Source: DASTFP01 sp963816855
Lineage (GTDB): Bacteria > Verrucomicrobiota > Verrucomicrobiia > Chthoniobacterales > Terrimicrobiaceae
Assembly: GCA_963816855.1 (NCBI GenBank)
Contig: CAWFMA010000032.1
Span: 186,001-250,000 of the forward strand
Length of the DNA: 64,000 bases
Direction: 5' to 3'
Below are positions 29,201-37,951 of this stretch, piece after piece. How positions within the stretch are numbered: the stretch's first letter is position 1; the number at the start of each line of letters is the position of its first letter. The notes under the pieces were generated by a model. The model was given only the letters and a program-made list of their open reading frames with translations, did not search any database and was not told the origin of the DNA. The translations under genes and the position numbers were made by a program.

Positions 29201-29387
29201 AATTCTCCTGGGCCCGAACGTCCGAACAGACCACCCAGACCCTCTTTCCACGAAAGCTATCCGCGATCAGGGCCGCCAGAAACGGCTGGGCCGCAACGTC
29301 TACCTCGCCGTAAATCGTCTCCGACCCGAGGTCGAGAGCACTCCTGGCGCGAGCGAAAATCGCCTCATTCGCCGAGGATTCTTTCAC
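26253..29387 (-). CDS. mfd: Transcription-repair coupling factor Mfd
   Basis: This ATP-dependent translocase removes stalled RNA polymerase and recruits UvrA. The order is a UvrB-like N-terminal module, an RNA-polymerase-interaction domain (PGDYVVHLEHGIGRYVG) and RecG-like helicase motifs: Walker A GDVGFGKTE, DEEQRFGVKQKE, LSATPIPRTLYLSLMGARDM and QLRGRVGRSQAKAYAYL, with a C-terminal TRCF domain. I start it at the GTG at 29387 (KESSANEAIFARARS), 1044 residues, because extending 22 codons upstream only reads into the preceding aminotransferase gene. It is somewhat shorter than the usual 1100-1150 residues, mostly in the N-terminal part. It overlaps the class IV aminotransferase by 23 bases. 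Confidence 0.95.
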   Translation of the reverse strand: MKESSANEAIFARARSALDLGSETIYGEVDVAAQPFLAALIADSFRGKRVWVVCSDVRAQENFAAEVIAWNPAARFLPESEIPLSDGILPDPETSAEQLAILNLLAEEKPVGPLVIHSGQWDKEVPSARNLARMALSVTVGDRIVPLEAGERLVEAGYERVSQVSSRGGFAIRGGILDVFSWQASFPSRIELDDEIVDSIRIFDPDTQISIGESSSCDILAGKFETEVVSLRDYLRKEDLIIDAAGLEDRADFRISSGSEGSVKPFFAQPFGAFDAGDLVLDAVRREQLFRQMDEWTSAGWQVWLAAGSDGEIERFREFAAEQDFDVSVSNFLQAPITRGFVFPAAKLAVLSDAELFGRSASLRQRRLFHRRERTLAARATIDFTEFEPGDYVVHLEHGIGRYVGMESLPGENGGEALLFEYAGDAKLYVPLDHVWQVARYVGVGKGRPELSELGDGRWARARERAQKSIFDYASRMMQVQAERDMQPGFSFGPDTRWQNEFEDAFPFDETADQLRAIGETKRDMESVRPMDRLICGDVGFGKTEVAIRAIFKAVMGGKQAALMAPTTVLAQQHYQTLKERMSEYPLTVELLSRFRTPGEQKKVLVGLADGSVDVVVGTHRLASPDVRFKDIGLLVVDEEQRFGVKQKELLKESFRQVDVLTLSATPIPRTLYLSLMGARDMSLIETPPPNRQPVETLVSAYDERVVRDAVQRELCRGGQVYFLHNRVQTIERVAKRLRQLCPSARVAIGHGQMSEHELELVMRTFVAGDVDVLVSTTIIESGLDIPNANTMVIDRADLFGLADLYQLRGRVGRSQAKAYAYLMLPRDLMGAARKRVSAIKQYSDLGSGFKVAMRDLEIRGAGNLLGTAQSGHIIAVGFDLYCKLLRRAVETLSGASRTRPAPPSGLRLDFLSTDEAQWSREPTRFAGAFLPAAYIADSRTRIACYRRLAEAEDREAIERLRAEWRDRFGRPPVQVENALLVATIRLEAARRRITMVEVRDRRLMLTKRRELLQKNGRFPRLTAPDPDSSLREVLSSLETIPSS

Positions 29388-30162
29388 GATACAGAGCCGC
29401 CAACGCCTCGCCCGTCCTCCGGGACGGCATCGGGCGGCCTTCAACTTCCGCAACCGGCATCACGCCAAGCCGACTGCTGGTAAGAAAGCATTCGTCCGCT
29501 TTCCCGGCGTCCTCGGCGGAAAGCGATGGCTCGCCGGCCGGTGACACTTCCTTCACCCAAGATCGGACAATGCCATCCCGTGCGCCGGTATGGAGCGCCG
29601 GGGTGCACAGCGCCCCGCAGAACACCAAAAAAACATTGGCCATCGACGCGGAGATCAGGGCCCCCTCCCTATTGAAAACCAGAATTTCGTCGAAGCCATT
29701 TTTCCGGGCAAAGGTCAAAGCTTGCACGTTAGGCCAGTAGTTGCCCGTTTTCCATCCCGGTAGCGCTGGAGCGAACGGTGCCCCCGACAACGCAATTCGA
29801 AGACCTTTGGCGATATCGTGCTCCTCCGGAAACCTCCCCGGCTCGAAAAACGCAAATGTCCGGCATCCGTCAGCATGGCCCAGCGGACCACCATCCCCGG
29901 CAGTGACATAGATTCGAAGAAGGCCATCGGGAAGGCCGTCCAAGGCGCTCAAAGACTCGATTTTTTCGGAGGCAAAGTCGGCCGCGACGCAGGCGCTCTC
30001 AAGGGCCGACAAGTGTTGCCGCAAGAACAAGATTTTGCCTCGACGGACGGCCAGGGTTTCGAAGACGCTCATCCCGTAGCGGAAACCCCGGTCGCTCAGA
30101 GGGAGAGCCGCGCCCTGGCAAAAGACCCCTCCGCGAAGTGTCCAGGCCCGAACTCCGTTCAC
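29365..30162 (-). CDS. Class IV PLP aminotransferase (PabC/D-amino-acid transaminase-like)
   Basis: The 265-residue protein has the fold-type IV hallmarks: DRGFRYGMSVFETL at the N terminus, the PLP-lysine segment GWKTGNYWPNVQAL, and the cofactor-binding FDEILVFNREGALISASMAN. This class includes aminodeoxychorismate lyase (PabC), branched-chain and D-amino-acid aminotransferases. The short length and the presence of anthranilate/aminodeoxychorismate synthase-type genes elsewhere in the window make PabC attractive, but the reaction is not proven. Its start overlaps the NtrC-like regulator's stop by four bases and its end overlaps mfd. Confidence 0.85.
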   Translation of the reverse strand: MNGVRAWTLRGGVFCQGAALPLSDRGFRYGMSVFETLAVRRGKILFLRQHLSALESACVAADFASEKIESLSALDGLPDGLLRIYVTAGDGGPLGHADGCRTFAFFEPGRFPEEHDIAKGLRIALSGAPFAPALPGWKTGNYWPNVQALTFARKNGFDEILVFNREGALISASMANVFLVFCGALCTPALHTGARDGIVRSWVKEVSPAGEPSLSAEDAGKADECFLTSSRLGVMPVAEVEGRPMPSRRTGEALAALYRERILGE

Positions 30163-31586
30163 TCGTCATCTGCAACTCCGAGGACGCCGTTGCGCTCGAG
30201 TCGCTTGCGTAGCGTTGCGCGAGTGATGCCAAGCAGTTTCGCGGCGCGAACCTGGTTGTTGTTCGTCTTTTGCATCGCCCGGAGGGTGAACTCCCGTTCA
30301 AGCCAGGGCAACAGCTCAATCGAGGCGTTCGCGGACGCCGCGCTGAATAGCGATTCGATAGCATTTTCGGCCGAGTTGTTGCCCTGGTGCGAAGGCCCGT
30401 CGGACGACGACGAGGAAACTTGGCCAAGGGGGATGTCCTTGGGAAGAAGAACGTCGGCAGTGGCCAGCACCGAGGCGCGCTGGATCGTATTTTCGAGCTC
30501 GCGCACATTTCCCGGCCACGGATAGATCTCCAGCACGCGCACTGCTTCTTCTGACAATTTCAGCTGCGGCTTGTGCTTTTGGTGGGCGATCTTGTGGAGA
30601 AAATATTCCGCCAACTGGCGGATATCCTCCGGCCTCGAGCGAAGGGGCGGCAAATGAATCCGAACCACGTTCAGGCGATAAAAGAGATCCTCGCGGAACT
30701 TCCTTTGCGCGACCTCCTCTTCGAGGTGCTTGTTCGTTGCGCAGACGATTCGCACATCCGCCCGAATCGTTTGGTTGCCTCCCACCCGCGAAAACTCCCC
30801 CTCCTGCAGCACGCGCAAGATCTTGCTTTGGACTTGGAGCGGCATTTCTCCAATCTCATCGAGAAAAAGTGTACCCTTATCGCTTTGCTCGAAACGCCCG
30901 ATTCGCTGGCCGTGCGCTCCCGTGAAAGACCCCTTTTCGTGACCAAAAAGCTCGCTCTCCAGCAAGTTCTCCGGGATCGCCGCACAGTTGATCGCCAGAA
31001 AGCTTTTGTTGCTCCTCGCGCTGTAATTGTGGATCGCCCTTGCCACCAGTTCCTTCCCGGAACCGCTTTCCCCCGTGATCATCACCGGCGCATCACTGGC
31101 AGCCACGCGGCCAATCATTTTGAAGACCTGTTGCATTGGCTCGGACCGGCCGACGATTTCATCCTGATGCTGCTCAACGGTTAGCACCGGTTTGAAAGTG
31201 TTCGCCGCCTTCAATTCCGCGGAGGCCTTGAGGGCCGAATCAACGACAATCTTCAAATTGAAGGGCAGCTGATCCTTTCGAATAAAATCGAACGCCCCCA
31301 TTTTCATCGCTTCGATGACGTTCTGGTTTGTCGCGAAAGCGCTGATAACGATCACCATCGCGTTCGGAGAATGTTTGCGAATCCGGGCCAGCAGCTCGAT
31401 CCCCGAAAAGGGACTCAAGTTCAACTCCGCCATCACGAGTTCCGGCTCCTCCATGCAGAAACTCTTATAGGCCGCATCGGCCGAACTCTCGCTCAGCACA
31501 CGCGTTCCCGTCGCCTCAAGAAGATGCGAAGCCCATTCGAGGAAATCCGTTTCCTGATCGACCAGAAGAATGGTTTGCTTACCCAT
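30159..31586 (-). CDS. NtrC-family sigma-54 activator with altered receiver domain
   Basis: The protein has 475 residues: a receiver-like domain (1-120), an AAA+ sigma-54 interaction domain (about 145-375) and a Fis-type helix-turn-helix (NNNQVRAAKLLGITRATLRK) at the C terminus. Walker A GESGSGKE is at 172-179, the sigma-54 loop is GSFTGA (219-224, usually GAFTGA) and Walker B is GTLFLDEIGE. In the receiver the phosphoacceptor position is Glu54 (VMAELNLSPFSG), and one of the paired acidic residues is Gln (LVDQET), so normal phosphorylation is unlikely. It heads the mfd chain. No histidine kinase gene is adjacent. Confidence 0.93.
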   Translation of the reverse strand: MGKQTILLVDQETDFLEWASHLLEATGTRVLSESSADAAYKSFCMEEPELVMAELNLSPFSGIELLARIRKHSPNAMVIVISAFATNQNVIEAMKMGAFDFIRKDQLPFNLKIVVDSALKASAELKAANTFKPVLTVEQHQDEIVGRSEPMQQVFKMIGRVAASDAPVMITGESGSGKELVARAIHNYSARSNKSFLAINCAAIPENLLESELFGHEKGSFTGAHGQRIGRFEQSDKGTLFLDEIGEMPLQVQSKILRVLQEGEFSRVGGNQTIRADVRIVCATNKHLEEEVAQRKFREDLFYRLNVVRIHLPPLRSRPEDIRQLAEYFLHKIAHQKHKPQLKLSEEAVRVLEIYPWPGNVRELENTIQRASVLATADVLLPKDIPLGQVSSSSSDGPSHQGNNSAENAIESLFSAASANASIELLPWLEREFTLRAMQKTNNNQVRAAKLLGITRATLRKRLERNGVLGVADDE

Positions 31587-31702
31587 AGCGATTAATGCCT
31601 AAAAATCTACACTATCAAGGAGCGCAGGCGATGGAACGATGCAAGTCAACGGAAAATTGCGTCATGATGCATCAAGAAGAGCAAAAAGCAACAGATTTTT
31701 GT

Positions 31703-32404
31703 CTAGACTCCTCCGTATCGGCGGCTTCTTTGGCTAAAATCGTTCAAAGCATTAAGGAAATCCATTTTCCGAAAATCAGGCCACAGTTTAGAAGTTACAT
31801 GAATCTCGGTGTAGCTAAGTTGCCAAAGCAAAAAATTCGACAGCCGGATTTCCCCGGAAGTACGTATTAGCATGTCAGGATCTGGGATATTGGCGGTGTA
31901 GAGCCTTTCGCCGAAGAGAGCTTGGGTGACGTCGTCGGCGTCGAGTTTGCCGGCTTGGGCGTCCCGCACGATGCTTTTGACGGCATCGACGATTTCGCCA
32001 CGGCCGCTATAGCTCAGCGCCAGCACGAGTGTGAGGCGCGAGTTGGCCGCGGTGGCGTCGATGGCTTCGGCGAGTTTTCGCTGGCAAACCTCGGGTAGTT
32101 CGCCGAGACGCCCGATGGCTTGCAGGCGTACCCCTTCCCTGACCATTTCCCGAACTTTCTCTTCAAGGAAGCGCTCGAGGAGCTTCATCAAGCCTTGAAC
32201 TTCCGCTGCCGGGCGCTTCCAATTCTCCGAAGAGAACGCATAGAGCGTCAGGTATTCGACGCCGACCTCGAGGGCTGCATCGACGCATTCGCGTATCGAT
32301 TTCGCGCCTTGCTCATGGCCGATCAATCGCGGCAAGCCCCGCTGTTGTGCCCAACGCCCGTTGCCGTCCATGATGATCGCGACGTGACGTGGAACAGCCT
32401 TCAC
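31703..32404 (-). CDS. uppS: Isoprenyl transferase (undecaprenyl diphosphate synthase)
   Basis: This is a cis-prenyltransferase that elongates farnesyl diphosphate to the lipid carrier for peptidoglycan and other glycans. The 233-residue sequence shows the family motifs: HVAIIMDGNGRWAQQRG with the catalytic Asp, GHEQGAKSIREC, YAFSSENWKRP, and the C-terminal DMLIRTSGEIRLSNFLLWQL followed by YTEI. The length is typical. It lies 147 bases downstream of purA on the same strand and is followed by the promoter region of the NtrC-like gene. Confidence 0.96.
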   Translation of the reverse strand: MKAVPRHVAIIMDGNGRWAQQRGLPRLIGHEQGAKSIRECVDAALEVGVEYLTLYAFSSENWKRPAAEVQGLMKLLERFLEEKVREMVREGVRLQAIGRLGELPEVCQRKLAEAIDATAANSRLTLVLALSYSGRGEIVDAVKSIVRDAQAGKLDADDVTQALFGERLYTANIPDPDMLIRTSGEIRLSNFLLWQLSYTEIHVTSKLWPDFRKMDFLNALNDFSQRSRRYGGV

Positions 32405-32551
32405 GGTGATTGAGAGTCTGCTTAGCGAGTGGCGCGCACGCTGCGGGCCTCACCGCTTTCCCACCTCCCCTGGGGTGGCTGCCGTGTCGAAATTCGCCGT
32501 TGCCTCGGAAAACTTCTCATTGCTGCAAGCCGGCTTGATTCAAGGAGTGAG

Positions 32552-33820
32552 CTAGAGACGAATGGTTTGTTCGCGGTCAGCTCCCACGCTGACAAGGGAA
32601 AGTTTGGCGCCGGTCAGGGAAGCGATCTTCTTCAGGTATTTCCGGGCGTTGGACGGAAGATCGTCGAAGCCTCTGATCGTCTGTGTGGCTTTCTTCCATC
32701 CGGGCATTTCGATCATGACCGGCACGCATTTCTCGAGTTGCCGGAGGTCCGCGGGTGGAACAGAAAGCGTCTTCCTGCCCAGCTTGTATTCGACGCAGAT
32801 TTTGATTTTTTCGACCTGGTCGAGCCCGTCAAGATTCGTCACGGCGATCTCATCAATACCGTTAATCATTGAGGAATAACGCGTGGCGACAGAATCAAAC
32901 CATCCGCAACGGCGGGGGCGTCCAGTCGTTGATCCGAATTCTCTTCCCATCTGGTGCAACATGTCGGAGATGTCGCCGTTTTCCGTCGGAAAGGGTCCTT
33001 CGCCCACGCGCGTCGTGTAGGCTTTCATGACTCCAATCACGCGATCGATGCGATGCGGCGGAACGCCGGTGCCGGTGCATGCTCCTCCCGCAGTGGTATT
33101 CGACGAGGTGACGTAGGGATAGGTGCCATGATCAAGGTCGAGAAACGTGCCTTGCGCCCCTTCGAACAAGATTGACCGCCGGGCCTTTATCGCCTTGTGC
33201 AGATAGAGCACGCTGTTGGTGATGAATGGCGAGAGCTTTCGGGCGGCGAAGAGGTAGGCCCGGTTGACTTCCGAAAACGCGATCGGCTTCTCGCCAAAGG
33301 CACTCAGGATCTTGTTATTCTCCTCGACCTTTGCGCGGAGCTTTTCGGTAAAATCCTTCGCGCGCACGAGGTCGCCCATGCGTAAACCCGTTCGTTCGAC
33401 CTTGTCCCCGTAGCATGGCCCGATTCCGCGCTTGGTCGTCCCAATTTTCTTGTCACCTTTGGCGCGTTCACGGCATTCGTCGAGCAAGCGATGGTAGGGG
33501 AAAACGATATGCGCGCAATCGCTGATGATCAGGTTGTCGCCAATCTTTATCCCCTTCTTGCGCAAACCATCGAGCTCTCGCACCAAATCGACCGGATCGA
33601 CGACCACGCCGTTTCCAATCACGCAGGTCTTTCCCGATCGAAGAATCCCTGAGGGGATCAAATGCAGGATGAATTTCTTGCCGTCAATGATGACCGTGTG
33701 ACCGGCGTTGTTTCCGCCCTGGCTTCTGACCACGATGTCGGCTTCGTCAGTGAGAAAATCAATGATTTTCCCCTTGCCCTCATCCCCCCACTGCGCCCCG
33801 ACCAGAATCGTATTTGGCAT
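32552..33820 (-). CDS. purA: Adenylosuccinate synthetase
   Basis: PurA performs the first committed step of AMP synthesis from IMP, using GTP and aspartate. The 422-residue product has the GTP-binding signature GAQWGDEGKGKIIDFLTD, the NNAGHT motif, GIGPCYGDK, a TTAGGACTGTGVPP segment near the substrate loop and a TNLDGLDQVEKI stretch near the C terminus. All are close to canonical and the length is normal. Its start lies 96 bases from the start of the divergent DUF983 gene (33917), so this interval should carry both promoters. Confidence 0.97.
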   Translation of the reverse strand: MPNTILVGAQWGDEGKGKIIDFLTDEADIVVRSQGGNNAGHTVIIDGKKFILHLIPSGILRSGKTCVIGNGVVVDPVDLVRELDGLRKKGIKIGDNLIISDCAHIVFPYHRLLDECRERAKGDKKIGTTKRGIGPCYGDKVERTGLRMGDLVRAKDFTEKLRAKVEENNKILSAFGEKPIAFSEVNRAYLFAARKLSPFITNSVLYLHKAIKARRSILFEGAQGTFLDLDHGTYPYVTSSNTTAGGACTGTGVPPHRIDRVIGVMKAYTTRVGEGPFPTENGDISDMLHQMGREFGSTTGRPRRCGWFDSVATRYSSMINGIDEIAVTNLDGLDQVEKIKICVEYKLGRKTLSVPPADLRQLEKCVPVMIEMPGWKKATQTIRGFDDLPSNARKYLKKIASLTGAKLSLVSVGADREQTIRL

Positions 33821-33916
33821 AACGCGAAAACTGGCCAGTATTGTCCCCCGCTTGGAACTCGCTCAAGACAAATATCCCGCCTTTGCGACGGCTTGTAATC
33901 ATCGTATTCTGACTTT

Positions 33917-34426
33917 GTGAAGGAGCCGCGGACACCGGCTGGCGCCTGGAAATATTTGCGTCGCGCCATGCGTTTACGCTGCCCCGCATGCGGAAGAAGT
34001 CCGGTTTTCGTCCCGTGGAGAAGCGTTCGCTCTCTGCGCGACTGGTTCACTCCCCTGGATGGATGCCCGCGCTGCGGGTACCCCTACGAACGGGAACCGG
34101 GCTATTACCTCATGTCGATCTGGGCGATCAATTACGGGGTAGGAAGCATTGTCGGCCTTGCGCTCTACGGCTTGTTGGAATGGATGTTCGATCTTACGGT
34201 TTGGCAACTGCTGGCCGCCGTTCTCGCGCCGGTCTTTTTCTTCAACCTGTTTTTCGCGCGCCACTCCAAGACGCTGTTTCTCGCGCTCGATCTTTTCTTT
34301 GATCCCCACGAGAACGAAGGAGGAAACGACGGGGGAAACCTCCCTGCCGCTCCTCGCGTGCCGCCGGGGGACGCCCCGCAACGCGACCCGGTGGCACCTT
34401 GCGATCCCGCAGACTCGGTGCGATAA
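33917..34426 (+). CDS. DUF983 family zinc-ribbon membrane protein
   Basis: The product has 169 residues and starts at a GTG. An N-terminal zinc-ribbon-like arrangement (RCPACGRSPVF and GCPRCGYPYEREPGYYL) precedes two transmembrane helices (IWAINYGVGSIVGLALYGLL and TVWQLLAAVLAPVFFFNLFF). This is the DUF983 architecture seen near cytochrome oxidase genes in proteobacteria, although no oxidase gene is here. The last 50 residues are acidic and Pro-rich and probably disordered. The gene is followed 12 bases later by a lipid A biosynthesis N-terminal-type protein. Confidence 0.85.
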   Translation: MKEPRTPAGAWKYLRRAMRLRCPACGRSPVFVPWRSVRSLRDWFTPLDGCPRCGYPYEREPGYYLMSIWAINYGVGSIVGLALYGLLEWMFDLTVWQLLAAVLAPVFFFNLFFARHSKTLFLALDLFFDPHENEGGNDGGNLPAAPRVPPGDAPQRDPVAPCDPADSVR

Positions 34427-34438
34427 CCTCGCGCCAAC

Positions 34439-35011
34439 ATGCGAAGTCTGCGCTTTCTGGCCCTGTATTTGTTGTGCCTTGGGACCGTTCGCGCCGAGTC
34501 CCTCGATGGAATCGGCACGCCGCTCGATAACCGGGTGATCGCCGGCACCGAGGTTCGTTTCAAGGTTGCGCTCTCCGGGGCGAAGGACAATGTGAAAATC
34601 GCCAGGGCGAAGGACGGCTCGCTCGTGTTTATTGTCAAACGCCTCGGCCCAGGCACCGATCGTCTGTTGACGCCGGATGAGTTTGCGCGGCTTTACTACT
34701 CCCAGCAGAAATCACGGGGATGGCTCTCCACGGTGTTCAATGTGACAAGCCCGGTTGGTTTGGCGTGGGTGGCGGTCGGATTGTCCGGACAGCTTCTGTT
34801 CACTGGCCGCATGATCGTCCAGTGGTTCGCCAGCGAAAAAAGCAAACGCTCGATCGTGCCGGTCTCGTTTTGGTGGATGAGTCTCATCGGCGCGACAATG
34901 CTCCTGGTCTATTTCATCTGGCGCCGGGACATCGTCGGGATCCTCGGCCAAGCCACCGGATGGATTATCTATCTGCGAAATCTCGTGTTGATCAGGAGGT
35001 CCCGCGGATAA
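34439..35011 (+). CDS. Lipid A biosynthesis N-terminal (LAB_N) domain protein
   Basis: The protein has 190 residues: an apparent signal peptide (MRSLRFLALYLLCLGTVRAE), a soluble periplasmic segment (about 25-95), then three hydrophobic helices. The LAB_N pattern GQLLFTGRMIVQWFASEKSK begins the membrane part and GQATGWIIYLRNLVLIRRS ends it. LAB_N domains are found alone or fused to glycosyltransferases in envelope lipid metabolism. The reaction is not known and the periplasmic extension is unusual. It is likely co-transcribed with the DUF983 gene. Confidence 0.82.
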   Translation: MRSLRFLALYLLCLGTVRAESLDGIGTPLDNRVIAGTEVRFKVALSGAKDNVKIARAKDGSLVFIVKRLGPGTDRLLTPDEFARLYYSQQKSRGWLSTVFNVTSPVGLAWVAVGLSGQLLFTGRMIVQWFASEKSKRSIVPVSFWWMSLIGATMLLVYFIWRRDIVGILGQATGWIIYLRNLVLIRRSRG

Positions 35012-35179
35012 GAAGGAGCCATCTCCAGCTCTCACAAACGCCGAATTTTGGCTCCCTGGGCCGGGAAACTCCTGCCGTGGCCCAATAAGCGCGAGGCCAA
35101 GCTCGAAAAACCCCTTCTTATCTGCCGAAAGCGGCTTTCCTAGTTCTTTTTCTCCCCCTTCTTTGCTAATGTCGAATGC

Positions 35180-37087
35180 ATGGATGCTAGCTGGCAGCCA
35201 CTTCCCCGCAGAAACGTTACCATCTTCGACGGATTCTGGAAACACTGGCGCGATCTCATCGGCGAGAAGACCCTTGCGCACGAGTTTGAGGAGATGCGGG
35301 CGGAGGGGCACATGGACGCGATGCTTCTTGATCGGAGGATGCATCGAGGCCGTGAACTTGCCGACCCCTGGATGGACGCGGGATATTGGGGGGGTAGCAT
35401 ATTTTGGGACTCGGACCTCGCCAAATGGCTGGAGGCCGCCTCCGCGCGCCTGGAGCAAAAGCGGGATGACCTGCTCGAGGCACGTGTCGACGAAGTAATC
35501 GGCTTATTCGAGCGAGCGCAGTTGCCCGACGGTTACGTCAACAGCCACATTCTCACCTGGCGTCCGCAGCATCGATTCAAGAATCTGAGGGATCTGCACG
35601 AACTCTATTGCGCCGGTCACCTGATCGAAGCCGCCGTTGTTCATTTCGAAGCCACTGGAAAGGAGCGGCTTTTGCAAATCGCGCGGCGCTTTGCCGATCA
35701 TATTGCGGCGCGTTTTGGTCGCGAACAGGGTCAGCTTCGGGGTTACTGCGGACATCCGGAAATCGAACTGGCGCTGCTGCGCCTTTATCACGCGACAAAG
35801 GAACGCCGCTACCTCGACCTGTGCCGCTACTTCATCGATGAACGCGGAAGATCACCGAATTACTTTGATCAGGAGGCCGTTGCGCGCCTTGATTCGCGCC
35901 CGTTTCGGCCGAACCACCCCGGCTCTCCGTATGCCTACATGCAGGCGCATGAACCGCTTCGCGAGCAGACGAAGGTGGTCGGTCATGCCGTCCGCGCGAT
36001 GTATCTGTTCGCCGCTGCAGCCGGACTGGCGGTGGAAGACGGTGACGCCGACCTTCTCGCGACCTGCGAACGTCTCTGGCAGGATGTCGTCACCACCAAG
36101 CTCTACATCACGGGCGGGATCGGTTCGGCATCGGAAAACGAGGGGTTCACTCGCGCTTACGACCTTCCAAACGAAAATTCGTATGCCGAGACGTGCGCCT
36201 CGATCGGACTCTTCCTGTTCGGGCATCGAATGCTGCAGGCCAAGCTTGACAGCCAATACGGCGACATCATGGAGCGGGCGCTCTACAACAACATCCTCTC
36301 CGGCATCAGCTTCGAAGGTCGATGCTTCTTTTATGACAATCCCATGGCGAGTTCCGGGGCGCACCATCGGGTAAGCTGGCCATGGTGGACGCCGTGTTGT
36401 CCGCCCAACCTTGCTCGGCTTGTCAGCTCGCTTTCCGGCTATCTCTATTCGCAAAGAGAGGATGCGATTGCGGTTCACCACTACGTGACCAGTGAAGTCC
36501 GGGGAAACGGAATCGCCCTCCGAGTTCGCAGCGACTTTCCTTATCAAGGAGGAAACGTGGTCGAGGTGCAGGGAGATGCTCCCGTGGAGAAGGCGCTGTC
36601 CTTTCGCGTCCCGGATTGGGCCGGACGTTACGACCTCAGCGTAAATGGGGAGGCCCTCGCGCCGCTAGTGGACGACGGCTACGTCACTGTGCGAAGAACC
36701 TGGGCCCCCGGAGATCGTGTTGAGCTGAACTTCGAACTGCCAGTCAGGATGAAGTTTTGTCGCTACGAGGTGGAGGCCAACCGTGGACGCCTCGCTTTGA
36801 CCAGAGGGCCCCTGGTTTATTGCCTAGAAGAGGTTGATAACGGGCCGAATCTCGACGCGGTGGCGCTGCCCTCGGATAGCTCGTTTGAGCCCGCAGAACA
36901 GCCTGATTTGCCTGACGGCGTTCTAGCGCTCACCGGTCCCGGTGTTCGTGACGACGCGCAAACCGGCAGCCTCTATGCGGACAAACCTCCTGCCGCGCCG
37001 GAAATCACGGTGACTGCTGTGCCATATTATGCTTGGAATAACCGTGGTCCCGGTGAGATGCTGGTCTGGATTCGCAGGGCGAGTTAG
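35180..37087 (+). CDS. Glycoside hydrolase family 127 (beta-L-arabinofuranosidase-like)
   Basis: The protein has 635 residues with an (alpha/alpha)6-barrel pattern and no signal peptide, so it probably acts on imported sugars. The GH127 zinc/catalytic residues are visible: Glu337 and Cys339 in YAETCAS, and Cys406-Cys407 in WWTPCCPPNLAR. In the characterised family member HypBA1 the equivalent Glu and three Cys bind zinc, and one Cys is the nucleophile. The C-terminal beta domains are complete. It is the first gene of a sugar-use locus, with ABC permease genes starting 30 bases later. The exact sugar linkage is inferred only from family. Confidence 0.93.
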   Translation: MDASWQPLPRRNVTIFDGFWKHWRDLIGEKTLAHEFEEMRAEGHMDAMLLDRRMHRGRELADPWMDAGYWGGSIFWDSDLAKWLEAASARLEQKRDDLLEARVDEVIGLFERAQLPDGYVNSHILTWRPQHRFKNLRDLHELYCAGHLIEAAVVHFEATGKERLLQIARRFADHIAARFGREQGQLRGYCGHPEIELALLRLYHATKERRYLDLCRYFIDERGRSPNYFDQEAVARLDSRPFRPNHPGSPYAYMQAHEPLREQTKVVGHAVRAMYLFAAAAGLAVEDGDADLLATCERLWQDVVTTKLYITGGIGSASENEGFTRAYDLPNENSYAETCASIGLFLFGHRMLQAKLDSQYGDIMERALYNNILSGISFEGRCFFYDNPMASSGAHHRVSWPWWTPCCPPNLARLVSSLSGYLYSQREDAIAVHHYVTSEVRGNGIALRVRSDFPYQGGNVVEVQGDAPVEKALSFRVPDWAGRYDLSVNGEALAPLVDDGYVTVRRTWAPGDRVELNFELPVRMKFCRYEVEANRGRLALTRGPLVYCLEEVDNGPNLDAVALPSDSSFEPAEQPDLPDGVLALTGPGVRDDAQTGSLYADKPPAAPEITVTAVPYYAWNNRGPGEMLVWIRRAS

Positions 37088-37117
37088 AGTTCCTCCAACG
37101 CCAAAAGCCGGTTCCCC

Positions 37118-37936
37118 ATGACTTCAATTTTAGGACGCTGGTGGATAACTGCTGTGGTCGTCATCGTGACCGCCATCCTGCTCTCGCCCTTCTATTGGGT
37201 CCTGGTCGGGAGCTTCATGACCCCCGCGGAGCTTTTCGGAATCAATCAGACCTTGTGGCCCAGACATCTGGTGATCGAGAACTGGTCGAGTGCCCTGGAG
37301 CGTCTGTGGCCGCATGTTCAGAACAGCCTCATTGTCAGCACGGTGACGTCGATCGGCACCCTTCTCATTACCGCGCCGGCGGCTTACGCACTCGTGTGGA
37401 AAAAGCCTCGCGGACGCACTGCACTTTCCACGTTCATGCTGGTCACGCAGATGCTCCCGGGAATCGTCTTCGTCATCCCGCTGTTTATCGTTTTTTCGAA
37501 GATCAATCTGGTGAACACGCTTCCCGGCCTGATTCTGGCCGACATGACTTTCACTGTCCCGTTCGCGCTGATCATGCTCTCGGCTTATATGAAGGAACTG
37601 CCTTACGAACTGGTCGAGGCAGCCATGGTGGACGGCGCGGGTCCGTTCCGCGCGTTCCTGGTTGTCGTTGTGCCCGTTACCCTTCCCGGGCTGGTCACCG
37701 TTGGAATTTTCAGTTTCCTGATGCCGTGGGGAGACCTGCTCTTTGCCCTGAGTCTCATTACCGAGAGCAGCCTGCAGCCGCTCACGCTTGAGCTTTATAA
37801 GGCCTTCGGCCAATACGGAATCGATTGGGCGTTTCTATTGCCCGGAAGCGTTCTCACCGCGATTCCGGCTCTCCTCTTCGTAATTCTTGCCAGCCGATTC
37901 ATCGTGGCCGGCGTCACGCGCGGCGCGGTCAAATGA
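37118..37936 (+). CDS. Sugar ABC transporter permease, MalG type
   Basis: This inner-membrane permease has 272 residues and six predicted helices. The EAA loop that docks on the ATPase reads ELVEAAMVDGAGPFRAFLVV with the conserved Gly. The N terminus (WWITAVVVIVTAILLSPFYW) and the MalG-like segment NSLIVSTVTSIGTLLI fit the CUT1 family. It lies between GH127 and the second permease, 15 bases before it. The order MalG-type first, then MalF-type, then binding protein is the reverse of the usual arrangement. No ATP-binding subunit is encoded in the locus. Confidence 0.92.
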   Translation: MTSILGRWWITAVVVIVTAILLSPFYWVLVGSFMTPAELFGINQTLWPRHLVIENWSSALERLWPHVQNSLIVSTVTSIGTLLITAPAAYALVWKKPRGRTALSTFMLVTQMLPGIVFVIPLFIVFSKINLVNTLPGLILADMTFTVPFALIMLSAYMKELPYELVEAAMVDGAGPFRAFLVVVVPVTLPGLVTVGIFSFLMPWGDLLFALSLITESSLQPLTLELYKAFGQYGIDWAFLLPGSVLTAIPALLFVILASRFIVAGVTRGAVK

Positions 37937-37951
37937 CGGATTGAGGGGAAA

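Noticed and set aside
35009..35122. GATAAGAAGG / CCTTCTTATC inverted pair around the LAB_N stop
   Set aside because: The arms are 10 bases and nearly 100 bases apart with no T-run, so I do not call it a terminator.
34712..35458. A 248-codon minus frame over the LAB_N gene and the GH127 start
   Set aside because: It is a shadow of two plus-strand genes and has no domain of its own.
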